Made by a program: the position numbers and the translations under genes
Notes under the pieces: model-generated
What the model saw: only the letters and a program-made list of their open reading frames with translations
Database searches by the model: none
Told to the model about the DNA's origin: nothing
Shown: one piece after another, positions 52,331-60,912 of the stretch
Numbering within the stretch: position 1 is the first letter of the stretch
Layout of the letters: every line of letters starts with the position of its first letter
From: Leucobacter musarum subsp. musarum
GTDB taxonomy: Bacteria; Actinomycetota; Actinomycetes; Actinomycetales; Microbacteriaceae
Assembly (NCBI RefSeq): GCF_001273845.1
Contig: NZ_JHBW01000087.1
Span: forward strand, 62,001-126,000
Direction: 5' to 3'
DNA: 64,000 nucleotides

Positions 52331-53296
52331 TCAATCTCGGTCGGCTGGCATACGCGCGGTGCTCCCGCGCCGCCCGCGCGCCCGCACGAGCTCGCCAACC
52401 TTCACCGCGATCACACCCGCGATGATCAGTGCGGCGCCGAGCCACTGTCGTCCGGTCGGAACGACAGCGAGCAGCACAATGGTCCAGAAGATGCCGAAGA
52501 GAGGTTCGGAATAGCCCGTAAAGCTCGCGACGGTCGCCCCGAGGCGGCGAGCGGCGGCCACACCGAGCACGTAGGCGAGCACCGTCGAGACGAGCACCAT
52601 ACCGGTGACCGCCAGCGCCGGGGGCAGCTCGGCGCCCGCGATCACGACGGGATCGGCCGTCGCGCGGAACGGCAGCAGGCCGGTGCCGCTCACCACGGCG
52701 AGCAGGATCGCCGCGACCGCGAGACCCAGGCCTACGAATGGCAGCGGTGCGATGCCGTGGTCTGCCGACGCGCCCGTCGCGTAGTAGGCCGCGTTGCCCA
52801 CCGCGGCCACCAGTGCGAATGCGATGCCGAGCGGATGCAGCGCACCGCCGGCGTCGCCGCTCGCGGAGATCGCGATGAGCCCGGCGAGCGCGATCGCGGC
52901 GCCGAGGAGCGTGATCGCGCCGGGCGAGACGCGGGTGCGAGCCCAGAACCAGAGCATCAGCAATACGGGGCCGGTGAACTCGATGAGCAGCGCCAGGCTC
53001 GGGGGAATGAACTCGACGGCGAGGAAGAACGCGAGCTGACACCCGGCGACCGCGAGCAGCCCGAAGAGCACCAGCGATTTCCAGGCACGTCGCACCAGGT
53101 GCCAATTGCCGCGCAGCATGACGAGCGTCGGGCCCGCGAGCACGATCGCCGCGCAGAGAATGCGCGCGGTCGCGGCCGCCCCGGGCGACCAGCCGGCAGC
53201 GATCAGTGCGCTCGCGAAGATGCCAGAAAGCGCGAAGCTCGCCGCGGAGCCGATTGCGAGGAGGAATCCCGTGAGGGGAACGGAGCGCGTCATCAC
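52331..53296 (-). CDS. EamA family exporter
   Basis: A 321-residue drug/metabolite transporter with ten helices in two repeats. It has AFFLAVEFIPPSLALLIEFTGPV at the end of the first repeat (read across about 88-110) and ARRLGATVASFTGYSEPLFG in the second. It ends in a basic Arg/Gly tail. It is only distantly similar to the EamA protein at 50789. GTG at 53296 is chosen from the leaderless spacing; the following codon is ATG. It is upstream of the XRE-cupin regulator. Confidence 0.9.
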   Translation of the reverse strand: MMTRSVPLTGFLLAIGSAASFALSGIFASALIAAGWSPGAAATARILCAAIVLAGPTLVMLRGNWHLVRRAWKSLVLFGLLAVAGCQLAFFLAVEFIPPSLALLIEFTGPVLLMLWFWARTRVSPGAITLLGAAIALAGLIAISASGDAGGALHPLGIAFALVAAVGNAAYYATGASADHGIAPLPFVGLGLAVAAILLAVVSGTGLLPFRATADPVVIAGAELPPALAVTGMVLVSTVLAYVLGVAAARRLGATVASFTGYSEPLFGIFWTIVLLAVVPTGRQWLGAALIIAGVIAVKVGELVRARGRRGSTARMPADRD

Positions 53297-53302
53297 GTCG
53301 CG

Positions 53303-53308
53303 AGCCTA
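53303..53308 (-). promoter_or_regulatory. leaderless promoter -10 of the second EamA gene
   Basis: On the minus strand TAGGCT is followed by six bases (CGCGAC) and the GTG at 53296. Confidence 0.6.
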
Positions 53309-53390
53309 TCGCGCGGCTCGGACGAACGACGGGCCCGCGTGGAAACGTGCCCCTGGGCGTCATCTCCGGGCCGCTCACCCTCGTGCAGAC

Positions 53391-53396
53391 TACGCT
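53391..53396 (+). promoter_or_regulatory. leaderless promoter -10 of the M20 peptidase gene
   Basis: TACGCT, six bases (GGGAGC), then ATG at 53403. GGGAG could also serve as a ribosome-binding site if transcription starts earlier. Confidence 0.45.
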
Positions 53397-53402
53397 GGGA
53401 GC

Positions 53403-54725
53403 ATGACCGTCGAAACCCCCGAAAGCGCCGAGCACGAGCTGTCAGAAACGGCACGAGTCGCCCGCGACCTGATTCGCATCGATACGACGAATCGTGGCGG
53501 TGGCGACGCGGAGCCCGAGCGGCCAGCCGCCGAATATGTCGCGGCCTACCTGCGCGATCTCGGGCTCGAGCCCGAGATCTTCGAATCCAATCCGGGCCGG
53601 GCGAGCGTGATCGCGCGCGTCGCCGGTTCGGATCCGTCGCTGCCCGCGCTGGTGCTGCACGGCCACCTTGACGTCGTGCCCGCGGATCCGGCGAACTGGA
53701 CCGTCGATCCGTTCGCCGGAGTGATCAAGGACGGCATGCTGTGGGGGCGAGGCGCCGTCGACATGAAGGACATGGATGCCATGATCCTGACCGCCATCGC
53801 CGAACTGCTGCGCGCTGGCGAGCGGCCGCGGCGAGAGGTCATCCTCGCCTTCTTCGCGGATGAGGAGAACGGTGGCGTCTATGGCGCCCAGTACCTTGTC
53901 AACCAGCACCCCGAACTCTTCGCCGGTGCGGCCACTGCCATCAGCGAGGTCGGCGGGTACTCGATCGATATCTCGGGAACGCGCGCCTACTTGATTCAGA
54001 CGGGGGAGAAGTCGCTCGAATGGATTCGTCTGCGCGCGCGCGGCACCGCTGCGCACGGCTCTCGCGTGTGGCACGACAATGCGGTGACGAGACTGGCCGA
54101 AGCGATCGCCACGCTCGGTCGCCACGAGTGGCCGGTGACGCTCACCGATACCACGCGCGAACTCGTTGACGCGATCGCGGGCATCCTCGGGGCGGACCCG
54201 CACGAAGTCGCCCCGGAGGAACTCATTCTGCGTCTTGGCAAGGCGGGCGGGTTTATCCAGGCGAGCCTACGCAGCACGAGCAACCCGACGGTGCTGCAGG
54301 CCGGCTACAAGCACAACGTGATCCCTGATACGGCAGAGGCCCTCGTCGACGTCCGGGCGCTGCCCGCCGACCAAGACACCGTGCTCGACCAGATTCGCGC
54401 CATCGTGGGCGACGACATCGAAGTGGAGCAGGTGCACTCCGACATCGGTCTCGAGGTGCCGTTCGCCGGTGAGCTCGTGGAGGCGATGACGGCCAGCCTG
54501 CGCCGTGCCGACCCCGACGCCCGCGTGCTGCCGTACCTGCTCTCCGGTGGCACTGACAACAAGTCGCTCGCGCGTCTCGGCATCACCGGGTACGGATTCG
54601 CTCCGCTTCGGCTCCCCGCCGACCTCGACTTCCCGGGCATGTTCCACGGCGTCGATGAGCGCGTGCCGCTCGATGCGCTCGACTTCGGCCATGCCGTGCT
54701 TGTCGACCTGCTCCGCACCTACTGA
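53403..54725 (+). CDS. M20/M25/M40 family metallopeptidase
   Basis: A 440-residue zinc hydrolase of the dipeptidase / ArgE-DapE type. The metal site is visible as LVLHGHLDVVPAD (about 83-95), GRGAVDMKDMDAM (about 116-128), FFADEENGG with the catalytic Glu pair (about 150-158) and the late FHGVDERVPLD. The dimerisation domain lies at about 200-320. The substrate is probably a peptide or N-acyl amino acid; it cannot be narrowed further. The open frame extends to 53106, but conservation starts at 53403. Confidence 0.92.
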   Translation: MTVETPESAEHELSETARVARDLIRIDTTNRGGGDAEPERPAAEYVAAYLRDLGLEPEIFESNPGRASVIARVAGSDPSLPALVLHGHLDVVPADPANWTVDPFAGVIKDGMLWGRGAVDMKDMDAMILTAIAELLRAGERPRREVILAFFADEENGGVYGAQYLVNQHPELFAGAATAISEVGGYSIDISGTRAYLIQTGEKSLEWIRLRARGTAAHGSRVWHDNAVTRLAEAIATLGRHEWPVTLTDTTRELVDAIAGILGADPHEVAPEELILRLGKAGGFIQASLRSTSNPTVLQAGYKHNVIPDTAEALVDVRALPADQDTVLDQIRAIVGDDIEVEQVHSDIGLEVPFAGELVEAMTASLRRADPDARVLPYLLSGGTDNKSLARLGITGYGFAPLRLPADLDFPGMFHGVDERVPLDALDFGHAVLVDLLRTY

Positions 54726-54836
54726 GACGGGTCGCGCGGTCGCGACGGTGACCGCGCCGTCGCTCACGAGCGGCGACCGATCGTCCGCGAGCCGCGCCGC
54801 GCGCCGCCGGTCGGGGACTTCTCCCGGCCGGTGGGT

Positions 54837-54842
54837 TATTCT
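54837..54842 (+). promoter_or_regulatory. possible -10 of uppP-mshC
   Basis: TATTCT within the 177-base gap before uppP, giving a leader of roughly 55 bases. Nothing else is recognisable in this gap. Confidence 0.4.
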
Positions 54843-54902
54843 GGTCCGCGGTCCACATGCCGCGCGTCCGATTGACGAGGCCGCGCAGCCAGGAAAGGAA
54901 TC

Positions 54903-55799
54903 ATGGGAATCTTCGAGGCGATCCTCCTCGGTATCATCCAGGGGCTCACCGAGTTCTTGCCCATCTCGTCGAGTGCGCATCTCCGCATCGCGAGCGAGCT
55001 GCTCGGCATCGGTGATGCCGGGGCAGCGTTCACCGCGATCACCCAGATCGGCACGGAGGCCGCGGTCATCGTGTTCTTCTGGCGGGACATCGTGCGCATC
55101 ATCGGCCGATGGGCTCAGTCGCTCGGCGGCAAGCGCGTGCCGCGCAACGACCCCGACGCACTGATGGGCTGGTGGATCATCATCGGCACGCTGCCCATCG
55201 TCGTGCTGGGATTGCTCTTCCAGGATCAGATCGAGACCACGCTGCGGTCGCTGTGGTTCGTGGCGATCAGCCTCATCGTCTTCGGCCTGCTGCTCGGGAT
55301 CGCCGATCGCGTCGGCCGCAACACGCGCCCGCTCGAGAAGCTCACCTGGAAGCACGGGCTTATCTACGGGTTCGCGCAGGCGCTCGCGCTCATTCCGGGC
55401 GTCTCGCGATCGGGCGGCACCATCACCGCGGGTCTCTTCATGGGCTACCGTCGTGAGGCTGCGGCACGCTACTCCTTCTTGCTCGCCATCCCCGCAGTGC
55501 TCGGCTCCGGTTTCTATCAGGTGTTCAAGGCGCTGCGCGCGCCGGCCGGTGAAACTCCGATGGGGCTGACGCTCATCGCCACCGTCGTCGCCTTCATCAT
55601 CGCCCTGTTCGTGATTGGCTTGTTCATGAAGTACATCTCGAAGCGCAGCTTCTTGCCCTTCGTGATCTACCGTGTCGTCATCGGAGCGGTCATCATTGTG
55701 CTGCTCTCGACCGGTGTGCTCTCGGCCGACGGCGGAGCCGTCGCGCAGGGTGCGGCCGATGCCGGCCAGTCCGTGCTCGTGGCGGGAGCACTGCGTTGA
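54903..55799 (+). CDS. uppP: Undecaprenyl-diphosphatase
   Basis: A 298-residue membrane phosphatase that recycles undecaprenyl diphosphate for cell-wall synthesis. It has eight helices, motif 1 [15 protein letters not shown] (about 14-28) with the catalytic Glu residues, and motif 2 [10 protein letters not shown] (about 166-175) with the Ser/Arg. AAAGGA precedes the ATG. Its stop overlaps the mshC TTG start, the usual actinobacterial pairing. Confidence 0.96.
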   Translation: MGIFEAILLGIIQGLTEFLPISSSAHLRIASELLGIGDAGAAFTAITQIGTEAAVIVFFWRDIVRIIGRWAQSLGGKRVPRNDPDALMGWWIIIGTLPIVVLGLLFQDQIETTLRSLWFVAISLIVFGLLLGIADRVGRNTRPLEKLTWKHGLIYGFAQALALIPGVSRSGGTITAGLFMGYRREAAARYSFLLAIPAVLGSGFYQVFKALRAPAGETPMGLTLIATVVAFIIALFVIGLFMKYISKRSFLPFVIYRVVIGAVIIVLLSTGVLSADGGAVAQGAADAGQSVLVAGALR

Positions 55800-57040
55800 G
55801 AACCTGGACTCCTCCGGAACTGCCCGACCTGCCCGGTGAGGGCGTCGCACCCAAGCTCTTCAACACCGCGACAGAGCGCCTCGAGCACCCCGCGATTCCG
55901 GAGGGCCGCGCGCACCTCTACGTGTGCGGCATCACGCCGTACGATGCGACGCATCTCGGGCACGCCTTCACCTACCTCACGTTCGACATCATGCAGCGCG
56001 CTTGGCGCGATGCCGGCATCGAGACCGTTTACGCCCAGAACATCACCGACGTCGACGATCCGCTCCTCGAGCGTGCGAACGATACCGGGGTCGATTGGCG
56101 AGTGCTGGCTGACGAGCAGATCGGGCTCTACCGCTCCGATATGCATCGCCTCGGCATGCTGCCGCCCGAGCACTATGTCGCAGTGACCGAGCAGATCGAC
56201 GAGATCGCCGAGGCCGTGCGGGAGCTGCTCGACCGGGGGTTTGCGTACCACGTGCTGACCGAGGACGCCGCCGGATCGGATATCTACTTCGACACCGCGG
56301 CCGCGGAGCGCGAGTCGCAGTGGCGCCTGGGTGACGTGGCGCCCTACGACCGGGATCTCATGCTACGTCTGAGTGCGGAGCGCGGCGGTGACCCTGAGCG
56401 GCCCGGGAAGCGCGGTGCGCTTGACCCGTTGCTCTGGCGCGCGGCGCGCGCGGGAGAGCCCTGCTGGGAGAGCCCGGTTGGCGAAGGGCGACCCGGCTGG
56501 CACATCGAGTGCTCGGTGATCGCTCGCGGCGCTCTCGGCGGTGCGTTCACCGTGCAGGGCGGCGGTTCCGACCTCGTGTTCCCGCACCACGAGTTCACCG
56601 CGGCACACGCGACAGCGCTCTCGGGAACGCCGCTCGCTCACGCCTACTGTCACGCCGGCCTCGTCGCCTACCAGGGGCACAAGATGTCGAAGTCTCGGGG
56701 CAACCTGGTCTTCGTCTCCAAGCTCCTGAACGGGGGCGCCGACCCCTCGGCGATCCGACTCGGTTTGCTCGCGCACCACTACCGTTCGGAATGGGAGTGG
56801 CACGACGCCGATCTGGAGACCGCTCAGCGACGTCTCGATGCCTGGCGTGCCGGCCTGACGCGGGAAAGCGCGGAGCCCGCGGCTGCGGCGGCGGTGCTGC
56901 GCCAGCTACGCTCGGCGATTGCCAATGACCTCGATACGCCCGTCATGTTGGCGACGCTCGATGCTGCGCTCGATCAGGGCGTGGACTCGCCCGGCCTCAT
57001 CTCTGACGCAGTGCTCGCGCTGTTGGGAGTGCGCCTCTAG
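55796..57040 (+). CDS. mshC: Cysteine:glucosaminyl-inositol ligase (mycothiol synthesis)
   Basis: MshC joins cysteine to GlcN-myo-inositol with ATP, a step of mycothiol synthesis. The 414-residue class I synthetase-fold protein has [20 protein letters not shown] (about 41-60, Zn Cys and HIGH-type site), [33 protein letters not shown] and HKMSKSRGN. It begins with TTG in a TTGA overlap with uppP. It differs from cysteinyl-tRNA synthetase in lacking the C-terminal anticodon domain. Confidence 0.95.
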   Translation: MRTWTPPELPDLPGEGVAPKLFNTATERLEHPAIPEGRAHLYVCGITPYDATHLGHAFTYLTFDIMQRAWRDAGIETVYAQNITDVDDPLLERANDTGVDWRVLADEQIGLYRSDMHRLGMLPPEHYVAVTEQIDEIAEAVRELLDRGFAYHVLTEDAAGSDIYFDTAAAERESQWRLGDVAPYDRDLMLRLSAERGGDPERPGKRGALDPLLWRAARAGEPCWESPVGEGRPGWHIECSVIARGALGGAFTVQGGGSDLVFPHHEFTAAHATALSGTPLAHAYCHAGLVAYQGHKMSKSRGNLVFVSKLLNGGADPSAIRLGLLAHHYRSEWEWHDADLETAQRRLDAWRAGLTRESAEPAAAAAVLRQLRSAIANDLDTPVMLATLDAALDQGVDSPGLISDAVLALLGVRL

Positions 57041-58071
57041 GGCTGCGCTCCCGGCCGCTCCTCGGAGTCGTCATTCTTGTCGTCTTCGGGGGGCGCGCCG
57101 CCAGCTTCGGTTCCGGACTCGTCGGGTGCCGTGCGATCCTGCACGGGAGCCGTCGCAACGGCGTCGACATCGCGCGCGAACCGCGAACCGCCCTTCAAGA
57201 ACTTCTCGAATTCGAGCGCAATCGCGTCGCCGGTCGTCTCCGCGGCGAGCTCCTCATCGCGATTCTCTTCGAGCTTGCGAATATAGCGCGTCATCTCGTC
57301 GTCGGACTCAGCGATGCGGTTGATGTTCGCCTCCCACTCGTTGGCTTGCACGAGCAGCTCCCCGCGGGGAATCACGATGTCGAGGAGTTCTTCGAGCTTG
57401 TCGAGCAGTGCGAGTGTGGCCTTGGGTGACGGCGTGCTGTGCACGTAGTGCGGCACCTGCGCCCACAGCGAGAGCGTCTCGATGCCTGCGTCGCCCAGTG
57501 CGAGATCGATCACCGATGAGATGCCAGCCGGCCCCTCGTACGTGCTGCGCACCGCCCCGGTTTCCGCTCTTCGTGCCTCATTCTCCGACGTCATCGTGGT
57601 CACGATCGGGCGAGTGTGCGGCGCATCCGAGAACATCGAGCCGAGAATCACGACAAAATCGATCGCCCAGACATCGACCAGCTCGACGATCTTGTCGGCG
57701 AAGTTCTGCCAGTCGCGGGCCGGCTCGACGCCGGCCAGCAGGAAGAGATCGGTGACTGGGGTGCCGTCGATGCGTCGCACGGTCTCGCGAGTTGCATCGT
57801 CACCGGGAGCCGGGTTCTCGCCCGGACGCTGGACCGGACCGTAGAGGCGCGTGTCCGGCCATTCGAGCTGACGCTTGCCCGCGTCATCGAACACGAGTTT
57901 GGGGCGATGCACCTGGAAGTCGACGTACCCCTCGGCGCTGATGACATGCAGAACTTCGGAATCGATCAGCCCTCCGAGGTGCTGCAGCACCTCCGTCGTT
58001 GCGTCGCCGGCATCGCTCCAGCCCTGGAACGCAAGAATGAGCACTCGGGGCCGTGCAGGAGGAACAGACAT
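57037..58071 (-). CDS. PAC2 family protein
   Basis: A 344-residue protein of the PAC2 (proteasome-assembly-chaperone-like) family. It has VLILAFQGWSDAGDATTEVL (about 10-29), LLAGVEPARDWQNFADKIVEL and a C-terminal helical, then acidic low-complexity tail. In Actinobacteria with or without proteasomes its role is not settled. The start at 58071 follows from the leaderless -10 spacing; the frame is open to 58122. It overlaps mshC by four bases and is divergent from the HAD-TrmI gene. Confidence 0.88.
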   Translation of the reverse strand: MSVPPARPRVLILAFQGWSDAGDATTEVLQHLGGLIDSEVLHVISAEGYVDFQVHRPKLVFDDAGKRQLEWPDTRLYGPVQRPGENPAPGDDATRETVRRIDGTPVTDLFLLAGVEPARDWQNFADKIVELVDVWAIDFVVILGSMFSDAPHTRPIVTTMTSENEARRAETGAVRSTYEGPAGISSVIDLALGDAGIETLSLWAQVPHYVHSTPSPKATLALLDKLEELLDIVIPRGELLVQANEWEANINRIAESDDEMTRYIRKLEENRDEELAAETTGDAIALEFEKFLKGGSRFARDVDAVATAPVQDRTAPDESGTEAGGAPPEDDKNDDSEERPGAQP

Positions 58072-58078
58072 AGCATCC

Positions 58079-58084
58079 AGGGTA
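58079..58084 (-). promoter_or_regulatory. leaderless promoter -10 of the PAC2 gene
   Basis: On the minus strand TACCCT is followed by seven bases (GGATGCT) and the ATG at 58071. The 41-base gap also holds the opposite promoter at 58100. Confidence 0.5.
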
Positions 58085-58099
58085 TCGGCTGTGCATCGG

Positions 58100-58105
58100 T
58101 AGACT
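58100..58105 (+). promoter_or_regulatory. leaderless promoter -10 of the HAD-TrmI gene
   Basis: TAGACT, seven bases (GGTGCTG), then ATG at 58113. Confidence 0.5.
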
Positions 58106-58112
58106 GGTGCTG

Positions 58113-59885
58113 ATGAATGCATTCCTCTCTGAGCGGACTCCCGCCACCCGCCCCGCCGCCGTCTTGTGGGACATGGATGGCACCCTGATCGATTCGGAGC
58201 CCGTCTGGCTCGAAGCCGAAATCGGCATGCTCGACCGCTACGGCATCGAGTTCACCGATGAGATCCGCGACGCCCTAGTCGGGTCTGGGCTGCAGGCCGC
58301 AGCGCGACGCTTTCAGGAACTCGGGGTGCCCCTGAGCACCGACGAGATCATCTCCGAGTGGACGACCTCAGTCATCGCAGGCCTGTCGTCATCCGAACCG
58401 CTCTGGCGCCCCGGCGCTGTCGAGCTGCTCCATTCGCTGCGCGACGCGGGCATTCCGAGTGCACTCGTCACGATGGCGGTGCGCGAGATTGCGGACGCCG
58501 TTGTCGCAATGCTCCCTGCAGGTCTTTTCGTCGACATCATCGGCGGTGACGAGGTCGCTCACGAGAAGCCGCACCCCGATCCGTATCTGCGCGGAGCAGC
58601 GCTCGTCGGCGTCGATATTTCTGATTGTCTCGCGCTCGAGGACTCGGTCACCGGTGTGACTTCGGCAGAGGCATCCGGCGCCGTTGCGATTGGCATCCCG
58701 AATCTGCTCGACCTCTCGACCTCTCCGGCGCACGAGATCTGGCCGACGCTCGCGGGCATCGACGCCGATGCGCTGAGCGCCCGATTCGCCGAGTTGCGCG
58801 ATGTGCACCCGTCTGCGGGTGCTGTCGCCGAAGGTTCGGATTCCGGATCACCGGCACTCCGCGGCCCGCTCGTCTACGGAGACCGCGTGCAACTGACCGG
58901 CCCGAAGGGCCGCATCAATACGATCACGCTGGTGACTGGAGGCGAGTTCCACAGCCACCGCGGCGTCATCGCCCACGCCGATATCGTCGGGCTCCCCGAC
59001 GCATCGGTGATCGCGAACAGCAGCGGAGAGGAGTACCTGGCGCTGCGCCCGCTGCTCTCTGACTTCGTGATGTCGATGCCCCGCGGCGCGGCGATCGTGT
59101 ATCCGAAGGACGCGGCGCAGATCCTCTCACTTGCCGACATCTTCCCGGGCGCTCGAGTGGTCGAGGCTGGTGTGGGTTCGGGGGCACTTTCCCTGCATCT
59201 CTTGCGCGGTGTCGGCACCACGGGGGAGCTGTTCTCGTTCGAGCGTCGCGAGGAGTTCGCCGATGTCGCCACCGGCAACGTGGCGGCGTTCGCCGGCTCG
59301 ATCCCACCGAACTGGACGGTGACCGTCGGTGATCTGCAGGAAACGCTGCCCGCGGTCTGCAAGGGCGGAACGATCGACCGGGTCGTGCTCGACATGCTTG
59401 CGCCTTGGGAGTGCGTCGACGTCGCTGCCGATGCTCTGGCGCCCGGCGGCGTCATCATCTGTTACGTCGCGACCGTGACCCAGCTGTCGCGCACGGTCGA
59501 ACAAATTCGTCGACACGGCGGATTCGCGCACCCCCAAGCGTCGGAGACGCTGGTGCGCGGTTGGCACGTCGAAGGGCTCGCGGTGCGCCCGGATCACCGC
59601 ATGGTGGCGCACACCGGCTTCTTGGTGACCGCGCGCCGGCTGGCGCCGGGCACCGTGCTTCCCGAACTCAAGCGCCGTGCGTCGAAGAGTGACTTCAGTG
59701 CGGCTGATCTCGGCAACTGGCTACCCGATCTCGGCCCCGAGGGCGAGGCGCCCGCGAGTGCTGAGGTCTGGACGCCGGAGGCTGTGGGCGAGCGGGTCAA
59801 GAGCGACAAGATCCTGCGTAAGAAGGTGCGCGAGGCGCGTCAGTTCGCGGATGAGCGCGGCGCTGAACTGTCTGAATCCGAATAA
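58113..59885 (+). CDS. trmI: Fusion of HAD phosphatase and tRNA (adenine-58-N1)-methyltransferase
   Basis: One 590-residue frame encodes two enzymes. Residues 15-220 are a HAD hydrolase: VLWDMDGTL with Asp20/Asp22, LVTMAVREIAD, HEKPHPDPY with the Lys, and LEDSVTG. A ~25-residue acidic/Gly-Ser linker follows. From about 250 it is TrmI: GDRVQLTGPKGRINTITL, IVYPKDAAQIL, the SAM motif VEAGVGSGALSLHLLRGV (about 350) and LDMLAPWECVD. TrmI makes m1A58 in tRNAs; the HAD part resembles beta-phosphoglucomutase-type phosphatases of unknown substrate. No stop or convincing internal ribosome-binding site separates the parts. The two are usually neighbouring genes, so the fusion is unusual. Confidence 0.9.
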   Translation: MNAFLSERTPATRPAAVLWDMDGTLIDSEPVWLEAEIGMLDRYGIEFTDEIRDALVGSGLQAAARRFQELGVPLSTDEIISEWTTSVIAGLSSSEPLWRPGAVELLHSLRDAGIPSALVTMAVREIADAVVAMLPAGLFVDIIGGDEVAHEKPHPDPYLRGAALVGVDISDCLALEDSVTGVTSAEASGAVAIGIPNLLDLSTSPAHEIWPTLAGIDADALSARFAELRDVHPSAGAVAEGSDSGSPALRGPLVYGDRVQLTGPKGRINTITLVTGGEFHSHRGVIAHADIVGLPDASVIANSSGEEYLALRPLLSDFVMSMPRGAAIVYPKDAAQILSLADIFPGARVVEAGVGSGALSLHLLRGVGTTGELFSFERREEFADVATGNVAAFAGSIPPNWTVTVGDLQETLPAVCKGGTIDRVVLDMLAPWECVDVAADALAPGGVIICYVATVTQLSRTVEQIRRHGGFAHPQASETLVRGWHVEGLAVRPDHRMVAHTGFLVTARRLAPGTVLPELKRRASKSDFSAADLGNWLPDLGPEGEAPASAEVWTPEAVGERVKSDKILRKKVREARQFADERGAELSESE

Positions 59886-59936
59886 TTCGGGCCCGGGTGC
59901 GAGCGTTCCGTGTGCTCGTGCCCAGGGCCGATTCGA

Positions 59937-59942
59937 TAAGAT
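59937..59942 (+). promoter_or_regulatory. possible -10 of the lipoprotein gene
   Basis: TAAGAT about 35 bases before the ATG at 59978; it could drive the lipoprotein-pafB-pafC group. Confidence 0.4.
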
Positions 59943-59977
59943 GGCCGGGTTCACATCGGCTTCCTCGAGAGGTGCTC

Positions 59978-60904
59978 ATGCTTCGTCGCATCGTTCCCGC
60001 AACCGCAGCCGCCGTGCTGCTTCTGGCCGGGGTCACCGGCTGCAGTGCGCAGCAGGCGCAGGCGGCCGACTGCTCGTCGGTGCTGCAGCCCGGCGCGCTC
60101 AGCGACGGAACGACGGTGCTCGGCGCCTTTGGTGAGCAGCCGCAGGTCTCGGTGCCGAAGAATGTCTCGATCGACACGACACAGCGCACCGTCGTCGACT
60201 CCGGCGACGCAGATGGTCACGTTGCCGACGAGGGCACGGTCGTGGGCGTTAACATGGCGTTCTTCGCGTCGACGGGCGGCGATCCGCTCTACGAAAGCGC
60301 TGGGTTCTCGGATGACACTGCGAGCCCAGAACTGCTGCTCGTCTCCGCTGATGTTTCGAACCCACTGAGTGAAGCGGTGCGGTGCACGGTGCCGGGTGAC
60401 CGGGTCGTGCTTGCGCTGTCGCCAGATGACAGTGCGCAGCTCGCTGGGCAGCTGGGTGCTCCGACCGGTGCCTCCATTGTGGGCGTGATCGACGTCGAGA
60501 CGACCGGTCCGCTTCGCGCCGATGGTCCGGTGCGCGGCCTGCCCAACGGGTACCCCGCAATCGTGACGACCGAGGGCGGTCGCCCCGGCCTGGTGTTGCC
60601 GCCCACGGAAGCGCCGGGTTCGACGACTTCCGCAGTGCGCATCGAAGGCGACGGCAAGCAGGTCACCGCGGACGACAGCGTGATTGCTCAGGTGCTCTCG
60701 GTCGACTGGAGCGGCACCGTGCAGCAGAACACCTGGGATTCCAGCGTGATCCGCGTGGGGTCGGAAGCCGACATTGCTCAATCCGGGAACACCTACCGCA
60801 CGGAACTCACCGGCGCGAAGGTCGGCTCGCAGGTGGTCGTGCTCGAACACGAGTCGGGGTCGACTGCACGCGTGGTCGTCGTCGACATCGTCGGAGTCAA
60901 CTGA
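59978..60904 (+). CDS. Secreted lipoprotein, probable divergent FKBP-like
   Basis: A 308-residue exported protein. The signal peptide (about 1-21) ends in lipobox VTGC. The C-terminal third contains VTADDSVIAQVLSVDWSGTV and NTWDSSVI, which recall the strand pattern and FDSS motif of FKBP-type peptidyl-prolyl isomerases. The aromatic active-site residues are not clearly kept, so activity is doubtful. An FKBP-type gene is commonly found upstream of pafB in this group, which supports the assignment. GAGAGG precedes the ATG. Confidence 0.65.
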   Translation: MLRRIVPATAAAVLLLAGVTGCSAQQAQAADCSSVLQPGALSDGTTVLGAFGEQPQVSVPKNVSIDTTQRTVVDSGDADGHVADEGTVVGVNMAFFASTGGDPLYESAGFSDDTASPELLLVSADVSNPLSEAVRCTVPGDRVVLALSPDDSAQLAGQLGAPTGASIVGVIDVETTGPLRADGPVRGLPNGYPAIVTTEGGRPGLVLPPTEAPGSTTSAVRIEGDGKQVTADDSVIAQVLSVDWSGTVQQNTWDSSVIRVGSEADIAQSGNTYRTELTGAKVGSQVVVLEHESGSTARVVVVDIVGVN

Positions 60905-60912
60905 GTTCGGCA

